Position numbers and translations under genes: made by a program. Positions 27,270 through 40,680 of a stretch of 64,000 nt of DNA are shown here, one piece after another. Source of the stretch: Tricholomella constricta. Its lineage: Eukaryota > Basidiomycota > Agaricomycetes > Agaricales > Lyophyllaceae. The notes under the pieces are model-generated. The model was given only the letters and a program-made list of their open reading frames with translations. It was not told where the DNA came from and searched no databases. Each line of letters begins with the position of its first letter. Position 1 is the first letter of the stretch. Where the stretch lies: positions 2,542,001 to 2,606,000 of the forward strand of contig JAACJP010000001.1 in the NCBI GenBank assembly GCA_013368375.1, in the 5' to 3' direction.

Positions 27270-27625
27270 GCGGCGACAAGCTGGGAAGATCCAAAGTCTC
27301 TTGTCTACAAACGACCCGTACAGGTCTATATTGCCAAAGCGGCCTCTGACACCCCTTCTCCAATGGTCGCGGTGCAGTCTGGACCAACTGCAGGTCTGGT
27401 CGACTTCACTTGCCAACACAAACGATGGTCGTTGTATTTTCTCTATGTAACCTTGCGCGCAAATCAAGGTTGCCAGTGTAATGCGGACCCCGAAAATCGC
27501 AATACCAGGTGCTTATGAACCCATGAGTTTCATTGATTCGCTGTCCTGACTGCCAACCTTCGTTTCTAGATGAACATGTACTCGAGTTACATTACTCATG
27601 GTCCTGCTGTGTGGATCAGTTGGAG
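27270..27625 (+). pseudogene. Decayed AA9 (LPMO) gene relic, first unit of the tandem array
   Basis: Three fragments of the neighbouring genes are recognisable in order. At 27312-27390 the text PVQVYIAKA is followed, after a frameshift, by FNGRGAVWTN (exon 4 of the intact copies). At 27470-27518 there is a degenerate match to the NPPKIAIPGAY region. At 27585-27622 there is SYITHGPAVWIS, the C-terminus. No signal peptide, first exon or splice sites survive. Confidence 0.7.
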
Positions 27626-28315
27626 TTCGGACCTTGTTTGTTTTCAAGGCTCTGCTGCCTGATCCTTCCCGAATCCTCGTCCGTGCATCGTTTGAGTTCA
27701 CGCCTGCTTCCTCTGAGGAATGAATCTTGGACAAAGTCATCTCAGGTTTTATATTACGACTTCACGGAGTTCGATATCAGTTCCGATGGATCTTGATGCG
27801 AACAGATACGCCAATGACTATAACACCATATGAGCGTCATGATCAGCATCTTGCCCTGGTATTCACTATCCTGCCTGGTGTTCTTGTCTCCTCTTCCGAG
27901 GTTCAGGCTCTTGCGCTAGCTTTGCTTTCCAGGCGTACGCAGGTGGTGTCATGTCTCTTTCCGAAATAAACCCCACATCGCCTCATTCTCGGAATAAAAA
28001 CCTACCACGAGCCCAAACGTCTCCAGTACCGCTGTGTTCGATCGCTTCCGGTCCCGCATGCCCGCCAGCGGCTGTGCGTTCGTATTGAGGTACCGATCGC
28101 ACAACTGCTCAGCTGACGTCTGTTGCCTGTCCTCAACGTTTGCAGGTGGTCTTTTGTGCTATTTTTACACGATCTTACTAGAATGGTGTACCTTTTTTTC
28201 CCTCAGAGGCTCATATGGACGAGCTGCGGAGCCCTGCCATCCTGTTCGGGTGTATTTCTAAGGGGGTTTAAGAATGCCAGCGTTTCAAAGATGACCCAGT
28301 AACCTCTTACCCATC
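27626..28315. promoter_or_regulatory. Spacer and promoter region of AA9-A
   Basis: About 690 bp without a gene. The segment 27956-28005 (TTTCCGAAATAAACCCCACA, then CGCCTCATTCTCGGA) is repeated from 26955. The core promoter close to the start lacks a clear TATA box. Confidence 0.4.
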
Positions 28316-29425
28316 ATGAAGTTGGCAGTTTCTCTTCTTGCGACGGCGGCTCTTGCCAACGCTCACTGTAGGCTTTTATTCCTTCCGAATTAAGTATCGT
28401 GTCTGACCATTTGTCCTCAGTCACCATGCAATATCTCTGGAGTAATGGGGTGAGCATGGCCAATACACCTTGGTGTCGATTCGTTTCAATTACGTCGTTT
28501 CTCTGTACAAGGTTGATGAGGGAAAGAATGTCTATATTCGCGTTCCGCCCAGTAACAGCCCCGTAACAGATGTTACTTCGACCGACCTGACCTGCAACGT
28601 GAACGGACTGTCGGGCGCTGGTGTCTCCACCCTAACAATTCCTGCCGGTGCAACAATGACGTAGGCGCACTGACACTTTCATCTAGAAATACATTCTGAT
28701 CCATATCTAACTACGCTAGCTTTGAATGGCATCAACACGACCAGCGCACCGGCGAAGACCCCATCTCTGCTGGACACAAGGGGCCTGTGCAGGTCTACAT
28801 CGCCAAAGCGCCGTCTACCGCTGCGTCTTTCAACGGTCAGGGTGCGGTTTGGACCAAGATCTACTCCGCCGGCCTCCTCAACCCCACCACTCAACAGTGG
28901 GCGACAGACGTAGTCAACGCGAACTCTGGTAGGTGACCTCCCCCTCATCCAGCGCCTCATGCCAACCAAAATTCTCTTCAATCCAGGAAAGCACAGCGTC
29001 ACCATCCCCGCATCGCTTCCGGCAGGCGAATACCTTCTTCGCGCGGAAATAGTAAGCTGTCTTCGTCGTCGTAGAAAGGGAACAGAGCTTGACACTCCCC
29101 GCAGATCGCATTGCACGTGGCTTCGAGCTATCCCGGAGCCCAGATCTATATCGGTCCGTTACCCACCAGCCCTGTAGTATCTGCGCTTCGCTGAGTCTAT
29201 CTTGTCAAAAAGGATGCGCCCAGGTCAAGATCTCCGGCGGCGGAAGCGCGAACCCTCCAAAGGTCGCTCTGCCAGGTGCATACAAAGGCAGCGACCCCGG
29301 CATTACTGTACGTCTATTATTACCATATCATCGCGTCCTGTTCTTTCTATTATTATCTTCAGTTCAATCTCTACAACAACCCGCAGAGCTATACTGCTCC
29401 TGGTCCTGCTGTATGGTCAGGTTGA
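28316..29425 (+). CDS. AA9 lytic polysaccharide monooxygenase A (secreted, copper-dependent)
   Basis: Eight exons: 28316-28367, 28421-28449, 28512-28660, 28720-28928, 28987-29051, 29105-29153, 29213-29307 and 29363-29425, giving 236 aa. Residues 1-16 form a signal peptide that ends ALANA, so the mature protein begins with His17, the first copper ligand. The second ligand is His96 in AGHKGPVQVYIAK, and the axial Tyr183 lies in AQIYIGC. There is no C-terminal CBM1; the protein ends GPAVWSG. AA9 enzymes oxidatively cleave cellulose or related beta-glucans outside the cell. The layout is identical, exon for exon, with copy B. Every frame closes, so it looks functional. Confidence 0.93.
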
Positions 29426-29974
29426 AACCAAGCCACCCACGAAGAAGCGCCAGGGGACTTTCAATAGCTTGTGGCATACTGGAATCTTTGTATTCCCTCA
29501 CAATCAATCGAGTTCAAACATCATGATGCTATCCATTTGTCCGAAGAATGAGCCTTGCATAAAGCAACCGTCGATTAGACCTTTTCAATGATTCGGTGTG
29601 TTACCAAGATTGACTCGTGACAGTGCCAAGTCCACTGAAAATGGCAGATTCGAACGAAATATATTCCGCCTCACAGCTTGGGATATCGCCGACGGGGGCT
29701 TTTTGCGATTCATGGCCGCGATCTGTTCCCCGCTAAGTTTGTTTTGGAGCAGATGACACTGGAGACTGTTAGGAAATAAGCGGTCGCCTACGGCTGGCTA
29801 GTCGCACTGCGCTTCACTCCTTTATGTTGCTTCTCCCGACGAAAATCCCTTTCCCCGCTTCAACCTCGGTGGCCATCGGACACTATTATGATTGTCGATG
29901 TTAGATGGCTCTACGTGTTCCGATCGCTGGTATAAAGAGCATAAGTGCTATTCAGCCAAGGTCCTCAATTCACG
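29426..29974. other. Spacer between the AA9 genes, 549 bp
   Basis: It holds the 3' flank of copy A and the promoter of copy B. GGGG/CCCCGC motifs at about 29694, 29738 and 29840 fit the carbon-catabolite-repressor (CreA) core SYGGRG, as expected for a cellulase-type gene, but this short motif is common by chance. Confidence 0.4.
29931..29937 (+). promoter_or_regulatory. TATA box of AA9-B
   Basis: TATAAAG lies 44 bp before the start codon, a reasonable position for a fungal TATA element with a short leader. Confidence 0.55.
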
Positions 29975-31123
29975 ATGAAGTACGTACTCCCCCTCCTCGC
30001 CTCGGCAGCGCTCGCCAATGCGCATTGTACGTTGTCTTTTCATTAACTCCAGAATACCTCGAGGCTGATCTCACCATCCTGCCAGTCACGATGCAGTACC
30101 TTTGGGTCAACGGTGTAAGTAACCTCGTCGTTGACGATCTCCAAACGCACTTTGTCTAATGACCCTCATCCTACGCCAGGCTGACCAGGGCAAAAACACC
30201 TACCTCCGTGTACCTCCCAACAACAACCCCGTCACCGACGTGAATTCCTCTGACATGACTTGCAACGTCAACGGTCTCTCTGGCAGCGCCACAGGCACTG
30301 TCACCATCCCCGCAGGCGCCACCATCCAGTACGTCTCCCCACTGCTAGGTAAAGTACAACTTACTCACGCGCCTTTATCACCAGGCTCGAGTGGCACCAA
30401 CACGACCAGCGCACCGGAGAGGATCCCATCTCGGGTGGACACAAGGGCCCCGTCCAGGTCTACATCGCCAAGGCCCCATCGACCGCGGCGTCTTTCAACG
30501 GTCAAGGCGCGGTCTGGACCAAGATCTACTCTTCTGGTCTCCTCAACGCCAGCACCCAGCAATGGGCAACCGATGTTGTCAATGCCAACAGTGGCATGTA
30601 TATTTCGGCTGTGACCTGTGTCAAGCTAGGTGATTAACCATTCTTCGAATAACAGGAAAGCACTCTGTCAAGATCCCCTCTTCTCTTCCTGCTGGAGAGT
30701 ACCTCATCCGTGGTGAAATTGTATGTCCCCCCCCCTCCCTTGTAAAAACTCAGATAGATGATTCTGATATCGAATTTTCAGCTTGCTCTCCACGTCGCCC
30801 AGTCCTACCCCGGTGCCCAGTTCTACATCGGTAGGATCATATTTCACTCTGGCGCGAACTCATCATAACACGTTGTTCACCTCGCTTCCAACCAGGTTGC
30901 GCCCAAGTCAAGATCTCAAGCGGGGGAAGCGCCAACCCGCCCAAGATCTCCATTCCCGGAACCTACAAGGCCAGCGACCCTGGCATCACCGTTAGTTTTC
31001 CCACTCTTTTGTTATAGTGCTATCATCGTGCAGTGTAATAACTGGTCTTTGAAAAATTAGGTCAACATCTACAACAATCTCCAGAGCTACACTCCTCCCG
31101 GTGGCGCTGTCTGGTCTGGCTGA
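29975..31123 (+). CDS. AA9 lytic polysaccharide monooxygenase B (secreted, copper-dependent)
   Basis: Eight exons: 29975-30026, 30086-30114, 30180-30328, 30385-30593, 30656-30720, 30782-30830, 30896-30990 and 31061-31123, giving 236 aa. Each exon has the same length as in copy A. The signal peptide MKYVLPLLASAALANA leaves His17 at the mature N-terminus; GGHKGPVQVYIAK holds the second His and AQFYIGC the axial Tyr. The protein ends GGAVWSG without a cellulose-binding module. The donor after exon 4 is GC (GGCATGT), where copy A has GT; other donors break the frame. Secreted copper enzyme acting on cellulose or related beta-glucans (family knowledge). Confidence 0.93.
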
Positions 31124-31358
31124 ATGGAATTTGGACATAGAGACATATTTTTACGCAGGTTTAACTGTAAACGAATATAAATCGTCCCATGGTCAGATTC
31201 ATATGGTGCACGATGTACATCCATTGAGTACTGGCATTTTTGGAGTTGGTATTGACTCGGGAGTTTGAGGCGCAAAGCGGGCCGGCTGCGGCCTCCTCCG
31301 TTGATCGCAGTGTAATTGGGCAAACCCCGGGCCGGAGCTGCTTTGCAACCTTGCATGC

Positions 31359-32900
31359 ATGGCATTGAAATCGCAACAAAACTTCGCAAAGATTCCACAG
31401 ATAATCTTGCCTCTGCACCGCTCACATCCACGACCGACATCATGCTTTGTTCATTCTCGAAACACACACAGCTCGGCAAGCGACAAACTCTTCGCCGATG
31501 CTGCTCGTGAGGAAGCACAAGCCGACTCTCAGCCCAAAAAATCCGCCCGTCTCTCTCTCCTCGAAAACGAGCACGAGAACTGGGACGGGGACGAACGAAT
31601 CCAAGACGCCGTTCTCCGGATGCTCGTCGACAAGTACAAGCCCCTGCGCACCGGTGACATCCAGTCCGCGGACCAGAAGCTGAAGCTCACACCACCCCGC
31701 GTCCGCCCCGCCGGTGGTGGCAGTGACCAGGTCATCATCACGCATACAACGCCGTCTCAGACAGGGTCGTGGGCAACTGAGCCCCTCTTCCCCGAAAGGG
31801 ACCACCAACCATGGCATACGGAATTCAAGGCTCCGGCACATGCGGACGTCTCGATCAAGCAGGCCTGTTTTCCTCCATCACCACCACCACCACCTCCGCA
31901 ACCGTCAGTGAAGCCTGCGCCGGTTGATGATCGAGCGCGGAGGAAGGAGAAGGAGGAAAAGAAGAGAATGGAGCATGCTGGGCGGCTTATGAAGGCCAGA
32001 GAATCGACGCTGGACTACCGTTTGGGTGTCCGAGGCTCTGGCTCGGGTTCGGGGACGGGAACGCAGGTGAATCCCGTCAGTATGAAGGGGTGGACAAGCC
32101 TTGTTGAGGATAAAATTGAGGTCGGTATCAGTGGGCTAGATGGACGTCGTCGTTCCTCATCGCCACCTTAGAAAGCGCGGAAGGCGGGGCTGTTCCAGAA
32201 CGTGAAGGGTAGAGGCCAACCGTTGGTTCCAGCTATGGAAGAGTCGAATCCTTTCATCGCACGGGAAGAGTTCCTCATGAACCGCATAGTCCAGAGGAAC
32301 GGAGCCGCTCCCCCGTGGGTCGAAGTTCAGGGCGGTGTGTGTCGGCATCATTCCTGAATCTCACATCATTCATATATGCATTACTCTTCCGCAGAGCTCG
32401 ATACTGCTGTTACCACTTTCCGGGAGATTCTCCGCCAATCCTGGATTCGCCGCGTCGTTCGCGTAATGACAATGTCGACCCCTCCTGCGCTTCTTCACAC
32501 TTTCACGATTGGCGATATCAAGGCTTTTCGCGACGCGGAATGGGAGCAACGCGAACGGTCGTACCATCAGCTTGCGCTGGAGGAGCTCAATGCCCTCGTG
32601 CGGAAGTATAATGGTCTAGCGCCCTATGCGGTTCGACGGCCGTATTACATTTACAGCGTTGAGATGGAGAAGCTTTTCGAAGGATGCGTGGAGGAGATTT
32701 TGCATCAGTTGACAGAGAGAGCACATGGGGGAGAATCTGAAATGGAGCCGAGGTCATCTTTAACTGGCTCCACATCATCGTCCGGTGGGACTGCTTTGCA
32801 CGGACCTCTTATTCCTCCTTGGCGTATCCGGGATTTCTTGAGAGCGTGGCTGGAAGGATTGCTGGCTAGGCTGTGGCCCAATCGTCGTCGCCGAGTCTAG
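31359..32900 (+). CDS. DUF1992 (DNAJC28-like) protein, probably mitochondrial
   Basis: Three exons (31359-32120, 32172-32334, 32395-32900) give 476 aa. The N-terminus is basic and hydroxylated (MALKSQQNFAKIPQIILPLH), consistent with a mitochondrial presequence. Then come ENEHENWDGDERIQDAVLRM, a proline-rich linker with PPSPPPPPPQP, and the DUF1992 domain formed across the first junction: SLVEDKIEKARKAGLF, NVKGRGQPL, EESNPFIAREEFLMNRI and APPWVEVQ. The remainder is helical, ending in a basic tail. The family, known as DnaJ homologue subfamily C member 28 without a full J domain in fungi, has no proven biochemistry. No J-domain HPD motif was seen. Confidence 0.85.
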
Positions 32901-34134
32901 AATGACATGTGTGGACCATGCGAATCTACAACTTGGTCGTTTCTCGGCCATCCGTAACGTGGCTCACCGGCGTACACAGTGGTATCGGTCAATTTGTCAA
33001 TGGCTCTCAGTTCTCTCAGTCACTTTCCGAAGTATCACTTCGATCGCAGCTTTTGTTCGAGGTTTCCGTTCACTTCACTAGTTGTGGTTACTCCACGCAC
33101 CTTCTATTCGCTGAAAGTCCTGCTTCCCCGGGTCCTTTACAAGTTGGCGTTGTCAAAAGGAGAACAGCTGTCCTGTCAACCGCGATGAGTAGGAGCAGGA
33201 CCATTGGCTCTGTCCTGGCGTATCTCGCTGACCCAGGTGGGGATTTAGCCAGGACTATTGGCAGGGCCTTATGATTGCTCATTCCACGGCACATCGCCAA
33301 ACGCAACAGCACGCAGCTTTATTGACCTTGGGACGGTATCTTCCAACTTTCCCATCGAGTATCCAGTAGCTCTGGCAAGTCGCTAAGATAAAATTGCATC
33401 TTGACGTCTGATTACACCTTCGCTGTCATTTCTTCCTTACCCGCTTGCAATTGGTGCCAGGCTTCAAATTGTCGAATCATCTATGGATGGCTTAGGTAAT
33501 TCTTCGACGCCTGGGACGCGCGTGAACGAACCACTGCAGTCATCTCCTCGTGTTAACGTTCCTTTCCCCTTGCGTATAGCCTTCGGGAGGCATACCATCT
33601 CTTCAATTCGTTAGGGTTTCTTCATCACCAACAACATTCATCATTTTCTTATCATTCCGAATCATCGGTGATCCCCTCATTGAACCCTCAACATGCTGTC
33701 ACTTTGTTTCATAGTAGCAGCAGCGCAACGCCTTGAGGTTCACATGAGGGTCCAAGGACTCCGAGCATCCCAAATTTCGGATCCTTACCATTTTACGTAC
33801 GAAGTAGCACTGAGGACGTTTTCTTTTTTTCCTTCAACCATAGAAACCCGCTGACCCTGGTGGAGTAAGCCAGCCGAAATACGGTGAATGAGGTGAAATG
33901 CAGAAAGAAATATCGGAGTTGGATACTGGTTGGATACGTACATTAGAAGAACAATGGTCAGGACAGATTGCCTCGAGGCGCGCCTCGCGGTGTACGGACG
34001 TCGACGTCTCGCGGACGTCGCACCCCAATCTTATCCATAAAAGCCGACTAATCCTCGCCGCTAATCTCTATCCCTCACATTCATCCCATCACCTCCACCA
34101 AGTCACCTAACCCCCCATTCCATCTAACACCGAT
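32901..34134. other. Intergenic 1.23 kb
   Basis: No frame in either strand looks like coding sequence, and no RNA gene or repeat was seen, except the GC-rich palindromes at 33974-34017 in front of the next gene. Confidence 0.5.
33974..34017. promoter_or_regulatory. Cluster of palindromes with repeated GACGTC cores
   Basis: A perfect 14-bp palindrome CGAGGCGCGCCTCG (33974-33987) is followed by the 12-bp palindrome GACGTCGACGTC (33997-34008) and a further GACGTC at 34013. GACGTC is the core of CRE/ATF-type bZIP sites. The cluster lies 120-160 bp upstream of the 86-aa protein gene. Confidence 0.5.
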
Positions 34135-34533
34135 ATGTCTTCCTACGACGACGAAATTGCGGTGAGCTCCTCGTCTAACTATCCATCCACTTCTCCTCCG
34201 CAGCAGCTCACAATCTGTCTCCTTAGCCTGGCGACATCGTCGCCGTCCGCCACGGCATCAAGGGCAGACAAGAGGGCCTCGTCATCGGCTCACACATCGA
34301 CCACCACGTACGCCGACCGCCGCCTTTCCACATACTACCTCGCTGACCCTGTCTCTCACTCTCATGACTATATCCCACAGGGCCGCCAGATCGTCGAGGT
34401 CCAGCTCGAGGCCGAGGTGTACCGCGTCTGGCACCCACACGTCACCCGTATCCGGCGGACCATCTCCTACTCCCGCCCCAGCCTCCAGCAGCCCAACAAG
34501 GTCCGCACCATCGAGCGCCGTATCCTCTGGTGA
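34135..34533 (+). CDS. 86-aa small SH3/KOW-like basic protein, function unknown
   Basis: Three exons, 34135-34161, 34227-34307 and 34381-34533. The short start MSSYDDEIA leads into PGDIVAVRHGIKGRQEGLVI, then a His-rich turn, IVEVQLEAEVYRVWHP and a basic C-terminus. The GD.V.V..G...G..G.V pattern suggests a KOW- or Tudor-type small beta barrel that could bind nucleic acid or protein (inference). Splice signals are canonical and the promoter carries a striking palindrome cluster. I cannot name the family. Confidence 0.65.
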   Translation: MSSYDDEIAVSSSSNYPSTSPPQQLTICLLSLATSSPSATASRADKRASSSAHTSTTTYADRRLSTYYLADPVSHSHDYIPQGRQIVEVQLEAEVYRVWHPHVTRIRRTISYSRPSLQQPNKVRTIERRILW

Positions 34534-35294
34534 ATGCCCCGAGTTTGGGCTTGGGCTTGGGCGGCGGGACTCTCTTGCCATGGCATTTTTCTATATTCCA
34601 CTCGGGCTCTCATGATTTAACGACACCGGTACCTTTGTATATTCCATCGACATACCCCCCTTCTCGAATCCTGCAACTCCACTTCGACATACGTAACTAG
34701 CAACTCACATTCGTACATCATTATCACTCATCGCTCCGAGTCATCGGCGTCAATCTCGTTCCTGTCCCCTTTGGAGGACCCCTCACAGACGATCGTCGTT
34801 TGAAGACGACGACGGCGTCGGCGTCGCTGTACAACAATTGTGTTTCCGTTTTATGGTGGGGAAGGAGAGGGGGGGGGGTGTGGAGGGGGAACGACGAGAA
34901 AGCCCTGAAGGCTCGGATAACAGGGATTTTGACCCATCTGACTCTTGTCTTGAATAGTACTGGATACTTCATCAATAGAGGTTATTTCTTGTTCACTCCT
35001 GCATCCTTAGACTTGATCGCTCAACCGAGCACGTAGCACGCACTCTGATCATGACACACACACACGTAGTCGAAAATTCCATTAGACTCGTAGGAAAGCG
35101 AGGGGGGACTCGCGATTGTAAACGAGAAGAGAGGGAGGCGGAACGCAAAAACATAAATGACGAAGTGGATAATTATCTTCTTTAATGGCAGGGGTGGGGG
35201 GAGTGGTGATGGATATGAGCTAAAGATACAGATACACATAATAAGGGAAGAGAGGAGACACTCGATAGTTAGTTGCATGCTGTGGGATGTTGAT
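34534..35294. other. Intergenic 761 bp
   Basis: 3' flanks of two convergent genes. It contains a G-run (34869-34878), a CA repeat (35056-35065) and purine-rich tracts but no gene. Confidence 0.5.
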
Positions 35295-38000
35295 CTATGC
35301 TTTGAGCCCGACGGCTGGAGACGGATTAGGTAGGGAATTGAGTGGTGTTGGCGTTGGCGTTTGCGTTCGGTCGGGCGATGGTATTGACTGTACTGAAGGG
35401 CGCATTGTCGTTGTCGTCGATAAGGATATCGTTTCTGAGAGGGTTTCTGGGGTCGGAGAAGTTGTAGATGGTGGTGGAAGCACAGGCGGGGATGAAGAAG
35501 GTTTCTTCAGCGAAAGCAGAGACGGAGCCGAGGCCGTCATAGATGACAGGTCCTCCCTTGCGGACCCATTTGAATGTGGATGCACAAACCCGTTGGGCAA
35601 AGAGGAGGACGCTGGTGCCGCCGTCTTGTCTGGCGTCAGACGATCCAGCGACATCGACATTGCACTCAACTCCCTGTCTGACGGCGTGACACTCGAGCTC
35701 CGTCTCCTCCCCGCCGCCACACTCCTCACAATCCTCGGGGCAGGCGCCGAGCCCACACCCACACTCCCATGTCCATGTCCATGTGCACTCCCATTCAAGG
35801 CCATCCCATTCAACCCCCCCTTCTCTCCCTCCCGATTCAACACCCCAAACCCAACTTCACTGATCAGCGACCCCACACTCCCATTCAAATCCATCGCACG
35901 CATCTCAGGCTTCAGCGTCTCCTCCGACACGTTCCCTGCCATCCCGCCCGCATATATCCCCGCACGCGGCAGCACCGCCCGCTCGTAGTACAGCATGAAC
36001 GCCCCCGCTCCCTCCTGCAGCACCGTCTCGATCCCGCACTCCCGCACTGCGTCGTCGCTGATTCGCAGCCACCCGCGCCCTGTGCGGCTCCGGCTCCGGC
36101 TACTACCGTCCTCGTCTACCCACTGGTATTGCGGCGCCGCGTCCGCGTCGTCGTCGTCCGCGGATTGGAGTGGTTCCGCGAGACGCGGGGGCGCCCAGCG
36201 TTTGTGTGCGGGTAGATCGGGGCTGCGCGGTTTGCGGCGGTAGCAGATATAGTGCCCGAAGGAGTGCTGGCCATAGTGGCAGACAACGGCGGAGAGACGG
36301 TAGAGCGTGCGCGGATGTGCGTAGGTGGCAGGCGTGGGTGTGGTAGAGCGCGGGACGGCGGGTGGGGGTGTGGAGATGGAGGAGGTGGGGACTACGGACA
36401 GGTTGCCGGAGGTGGTGTAGGGTGTCAGGTCGAGAATTTCGGGGAAAAGGACTCGAACGGTGTTTTTGGCGGCGTATTGGCCGTAGTGTACGGAGCGATT
36501 GATGTGCAGCGCAAGAACCTGCGGTGGCTTGGGTGGAATTCAATTCGGGACACATAGCTGCAAAACAAAGGAACCTACCCGCGCTATCATAGCTTGTTTC
36601 GTCGAAGCCTTGCTGAATACCTTTTCCATGCGGATATCAGGCAAGTCATCTTCTATTCGGCCTTCTACCAGAGCTGCCTTGACTCGTGCCTCCATTTTCC
36701 GAACTTCTTTTAGCCGTTTCTTCTTGGACGCGGATGGTTTCGCCCCTGGGCGAGTTGCTTCCTCGAGGTTGCGCATGTCCGTGAGAAGCCGCTTGTGTGT
36801 AGCGAGCATGGAACACTTCCTGCAGATGCAATCTCTCAGTATCTCCAGAGTGGTGTAATCGTCTAGGCAATCCTCAAGCCGGCAGCTCGCCTTGGGCAAC
36901 ATGGTTAGAAATTTTGAAGGTTATTGGGCGGGATACTCACTGCTAGTCTCGGCACAGCCAGTTGCCAATTGTCCAAGGCAAAATGCATGACGGCCTCGGT
37001 ATATCCGCAAACGACACAACTCCTCCGGTTCGCCGTCAGCCCGTCAAACACATTCTTTCCGACCTCCTTGTTCGTCTCCAAGGCTTGCGATAGGCCACCT
37101 AATCCTCGATCTCGGTATCCCTCCTTGTCCACAGCAGCAATTTCGTTCTTGAGACATTCCGACAGTAGCTGGAAGAGTTCTTGAGCGTCTTGATGTTCGC
37201 GGGAATTGAGCAAAGCGCTTGGTCGTCCCCCGTCCTGCTTGCTGAGAACCTCAACAAGCTCGTAGGGACGAATGGAGTTGTATGATGACCTTGGTTTGTT
37301 CAATCCTGGGAGTCTTCATATAAGCAATAACAGTAGTAAGAAAGGAAAGCGACCCACTCCGGAAAAGATCCTGAAGCGCATCAATTACAGGCGAAGGGAC
37401 ATCCAACGCTTCAGCCTTTTCGTGTATAGCGTCGATATGAGCTTGGAGATATGACAGGGAGGCCATGGCCTGACGCATTCCGTTGAAGCTTGTGACGTAT
37501 AACAGCAACGAGGCAAACCAACCTGTAGGGTCGAATTCATGAAACAATATGTTCCTGAAATATTAACAAGGCCAGGATAATAGCCGTCGTCGGGGTCATG
37601 GTCTGAATCTACAGCAGTCAACGGAAAATCACAGCACCGTTAATTTTATCTTTTCTGTGTGTGAAAAAATCGGTGACATACCTTGGTGTGCGATACCATT
37701 CATAGCTATGTGTTCTGTTCTTGTGCGGACGCTCTTTCGAGACTTTTTCCTGTCCGAACACTTGCTAGAGTCATTGCAGGAGGATGTGCCGCCCGAGGAC
37801 CAATTCCAGGGCAGAAATGTGCCGAAACTGTCCAGGCCCATGATGAGATTGTTGAACAGCGAACTGAGTTCGGCCTTGGTGGCAACAAAAAAGACGAGTG
37901 TTGGGATCAGGAGAAGTACGATGATGGGCGCGGTTTGCTGGAACAAGTTGCTGGAGATGATTTCTATGCACCGCACTCGCAACTCGTCAGAAATGAGCAT
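35295..38000 (-). CDS. Ubiquitin-specific protease with N-terminal membrane anchor (Ubp1/USP30 type)
   Basis: Six minus-strand exons (37682-38000, 37523-37608, 37358-37469, 36941-37305, 36579-36890, 35295-36527) give 808 aa. A hydrophobic helix APIIVLLLIPTLVFFVAT lies at about residues 24-41, as in the ER or outer-membrane anchored Ubp1/USP30 group. The Cys box is GLVNISGTYCFMNSTLQ with the nucleophile at about 128. CVVCGY and CRKC give the zinc ribbon of the fingers. The His box is SFGHYICYRR with His at about 490, followed by WLRISDDAV. After residue 590 the tail is low-complexity Ser/Pro/Thr (HGHGHGSVGVG). Expected to remove ubiquitin at membranes. Divergent from Cdc7, with a tRNA in between. 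Confidence 0.9.
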
Positions 38001-38099
38001 GTGTGATGGTGGCTGAGGATCAAGTCAAGCAGCTCATCTGAGCTGAGCAATGAAGTAAAGCCAGACCAACTGTAGGAAGCGAACGGTAAACATTCATAT

Positions 38100-38183
38100 G
38101 GCTACCTAGCGCAATGGTAGCGCGTTTGGCTTCGATTGCTAAGCGGCACCAAAAGGTTGCAGGTTCGAGTCCTGCGGTGGTCA
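38100..38183 (+). tRNA. tRNA-Arg (anticodon TCG) with a 12-nt intron, copy 1
   Basis: The acceptor GGCTACC pairs with GGTGGTC including two G-T pairs; the discriminator is A. The D arm is GCGC-AATGGTA-GCGC. The anticodon stem TTTGG/CCAAA encloses CTTCGA, a 12-nt intron and A, giving anticodon TCG. The T arm is GCAGG-TTCGAGT-CCTGC, and a T run follows directly as RNA polymerase III terminator. Identical over 84 nt with the copy at 40876-40959. Confidence 0.8.
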
Positions 38184-38191
38184 TTTTTTTT
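38184..38191 (+). terminator. RNA polymerase III T-tract terminator
   Basis: A run of T directly follows the tRNA discriminator base. Confidence 0.6.
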
Positions 38192-38317
38192 GTCTGGCAC
38201 GAGCCCGTTTACGTCATCCCAACAACCCCACGTGACGGAGTTCTTTTGGCGCGTCGATCAAGCCAACTTGAGCCAAGCTGCTGCCATTCTTGAAAGCCTT
38301 CGAGTCTTCGAGCAGCA

Positions 38318-40680
<2,363 letters not shown>

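Larger units (their letters stand above)
38001..38317. promoter_or_regulatory. Divergent promoter of the ubiquitin protease and Cdc7, containing a tRNA
   Basis: 317 bp separate the two start codons, and the tRNA-Arg at 38100-38183 occupies the middle. Transcription factors TFIIIB/C bound to the tRNA could separate or influence the two promoters (inference). Confidence 0.5.

Noticed and set aside
27750..28260. Further AA9 relic between the dead unit and AA9-A
   Set aside because: Only promoter-like similarity was found; no AA9 peptide text could be read in any frame.
38100..38183. tRNA-Trp (anticodon CCA) reading of the intron-containing tRNA
   Set aside because: CCA falls in the 3' strand of the anticodon stem (TTTGG/CCAAA). 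The TCG reading keeps a 7-nt loop with the intron after position 37.
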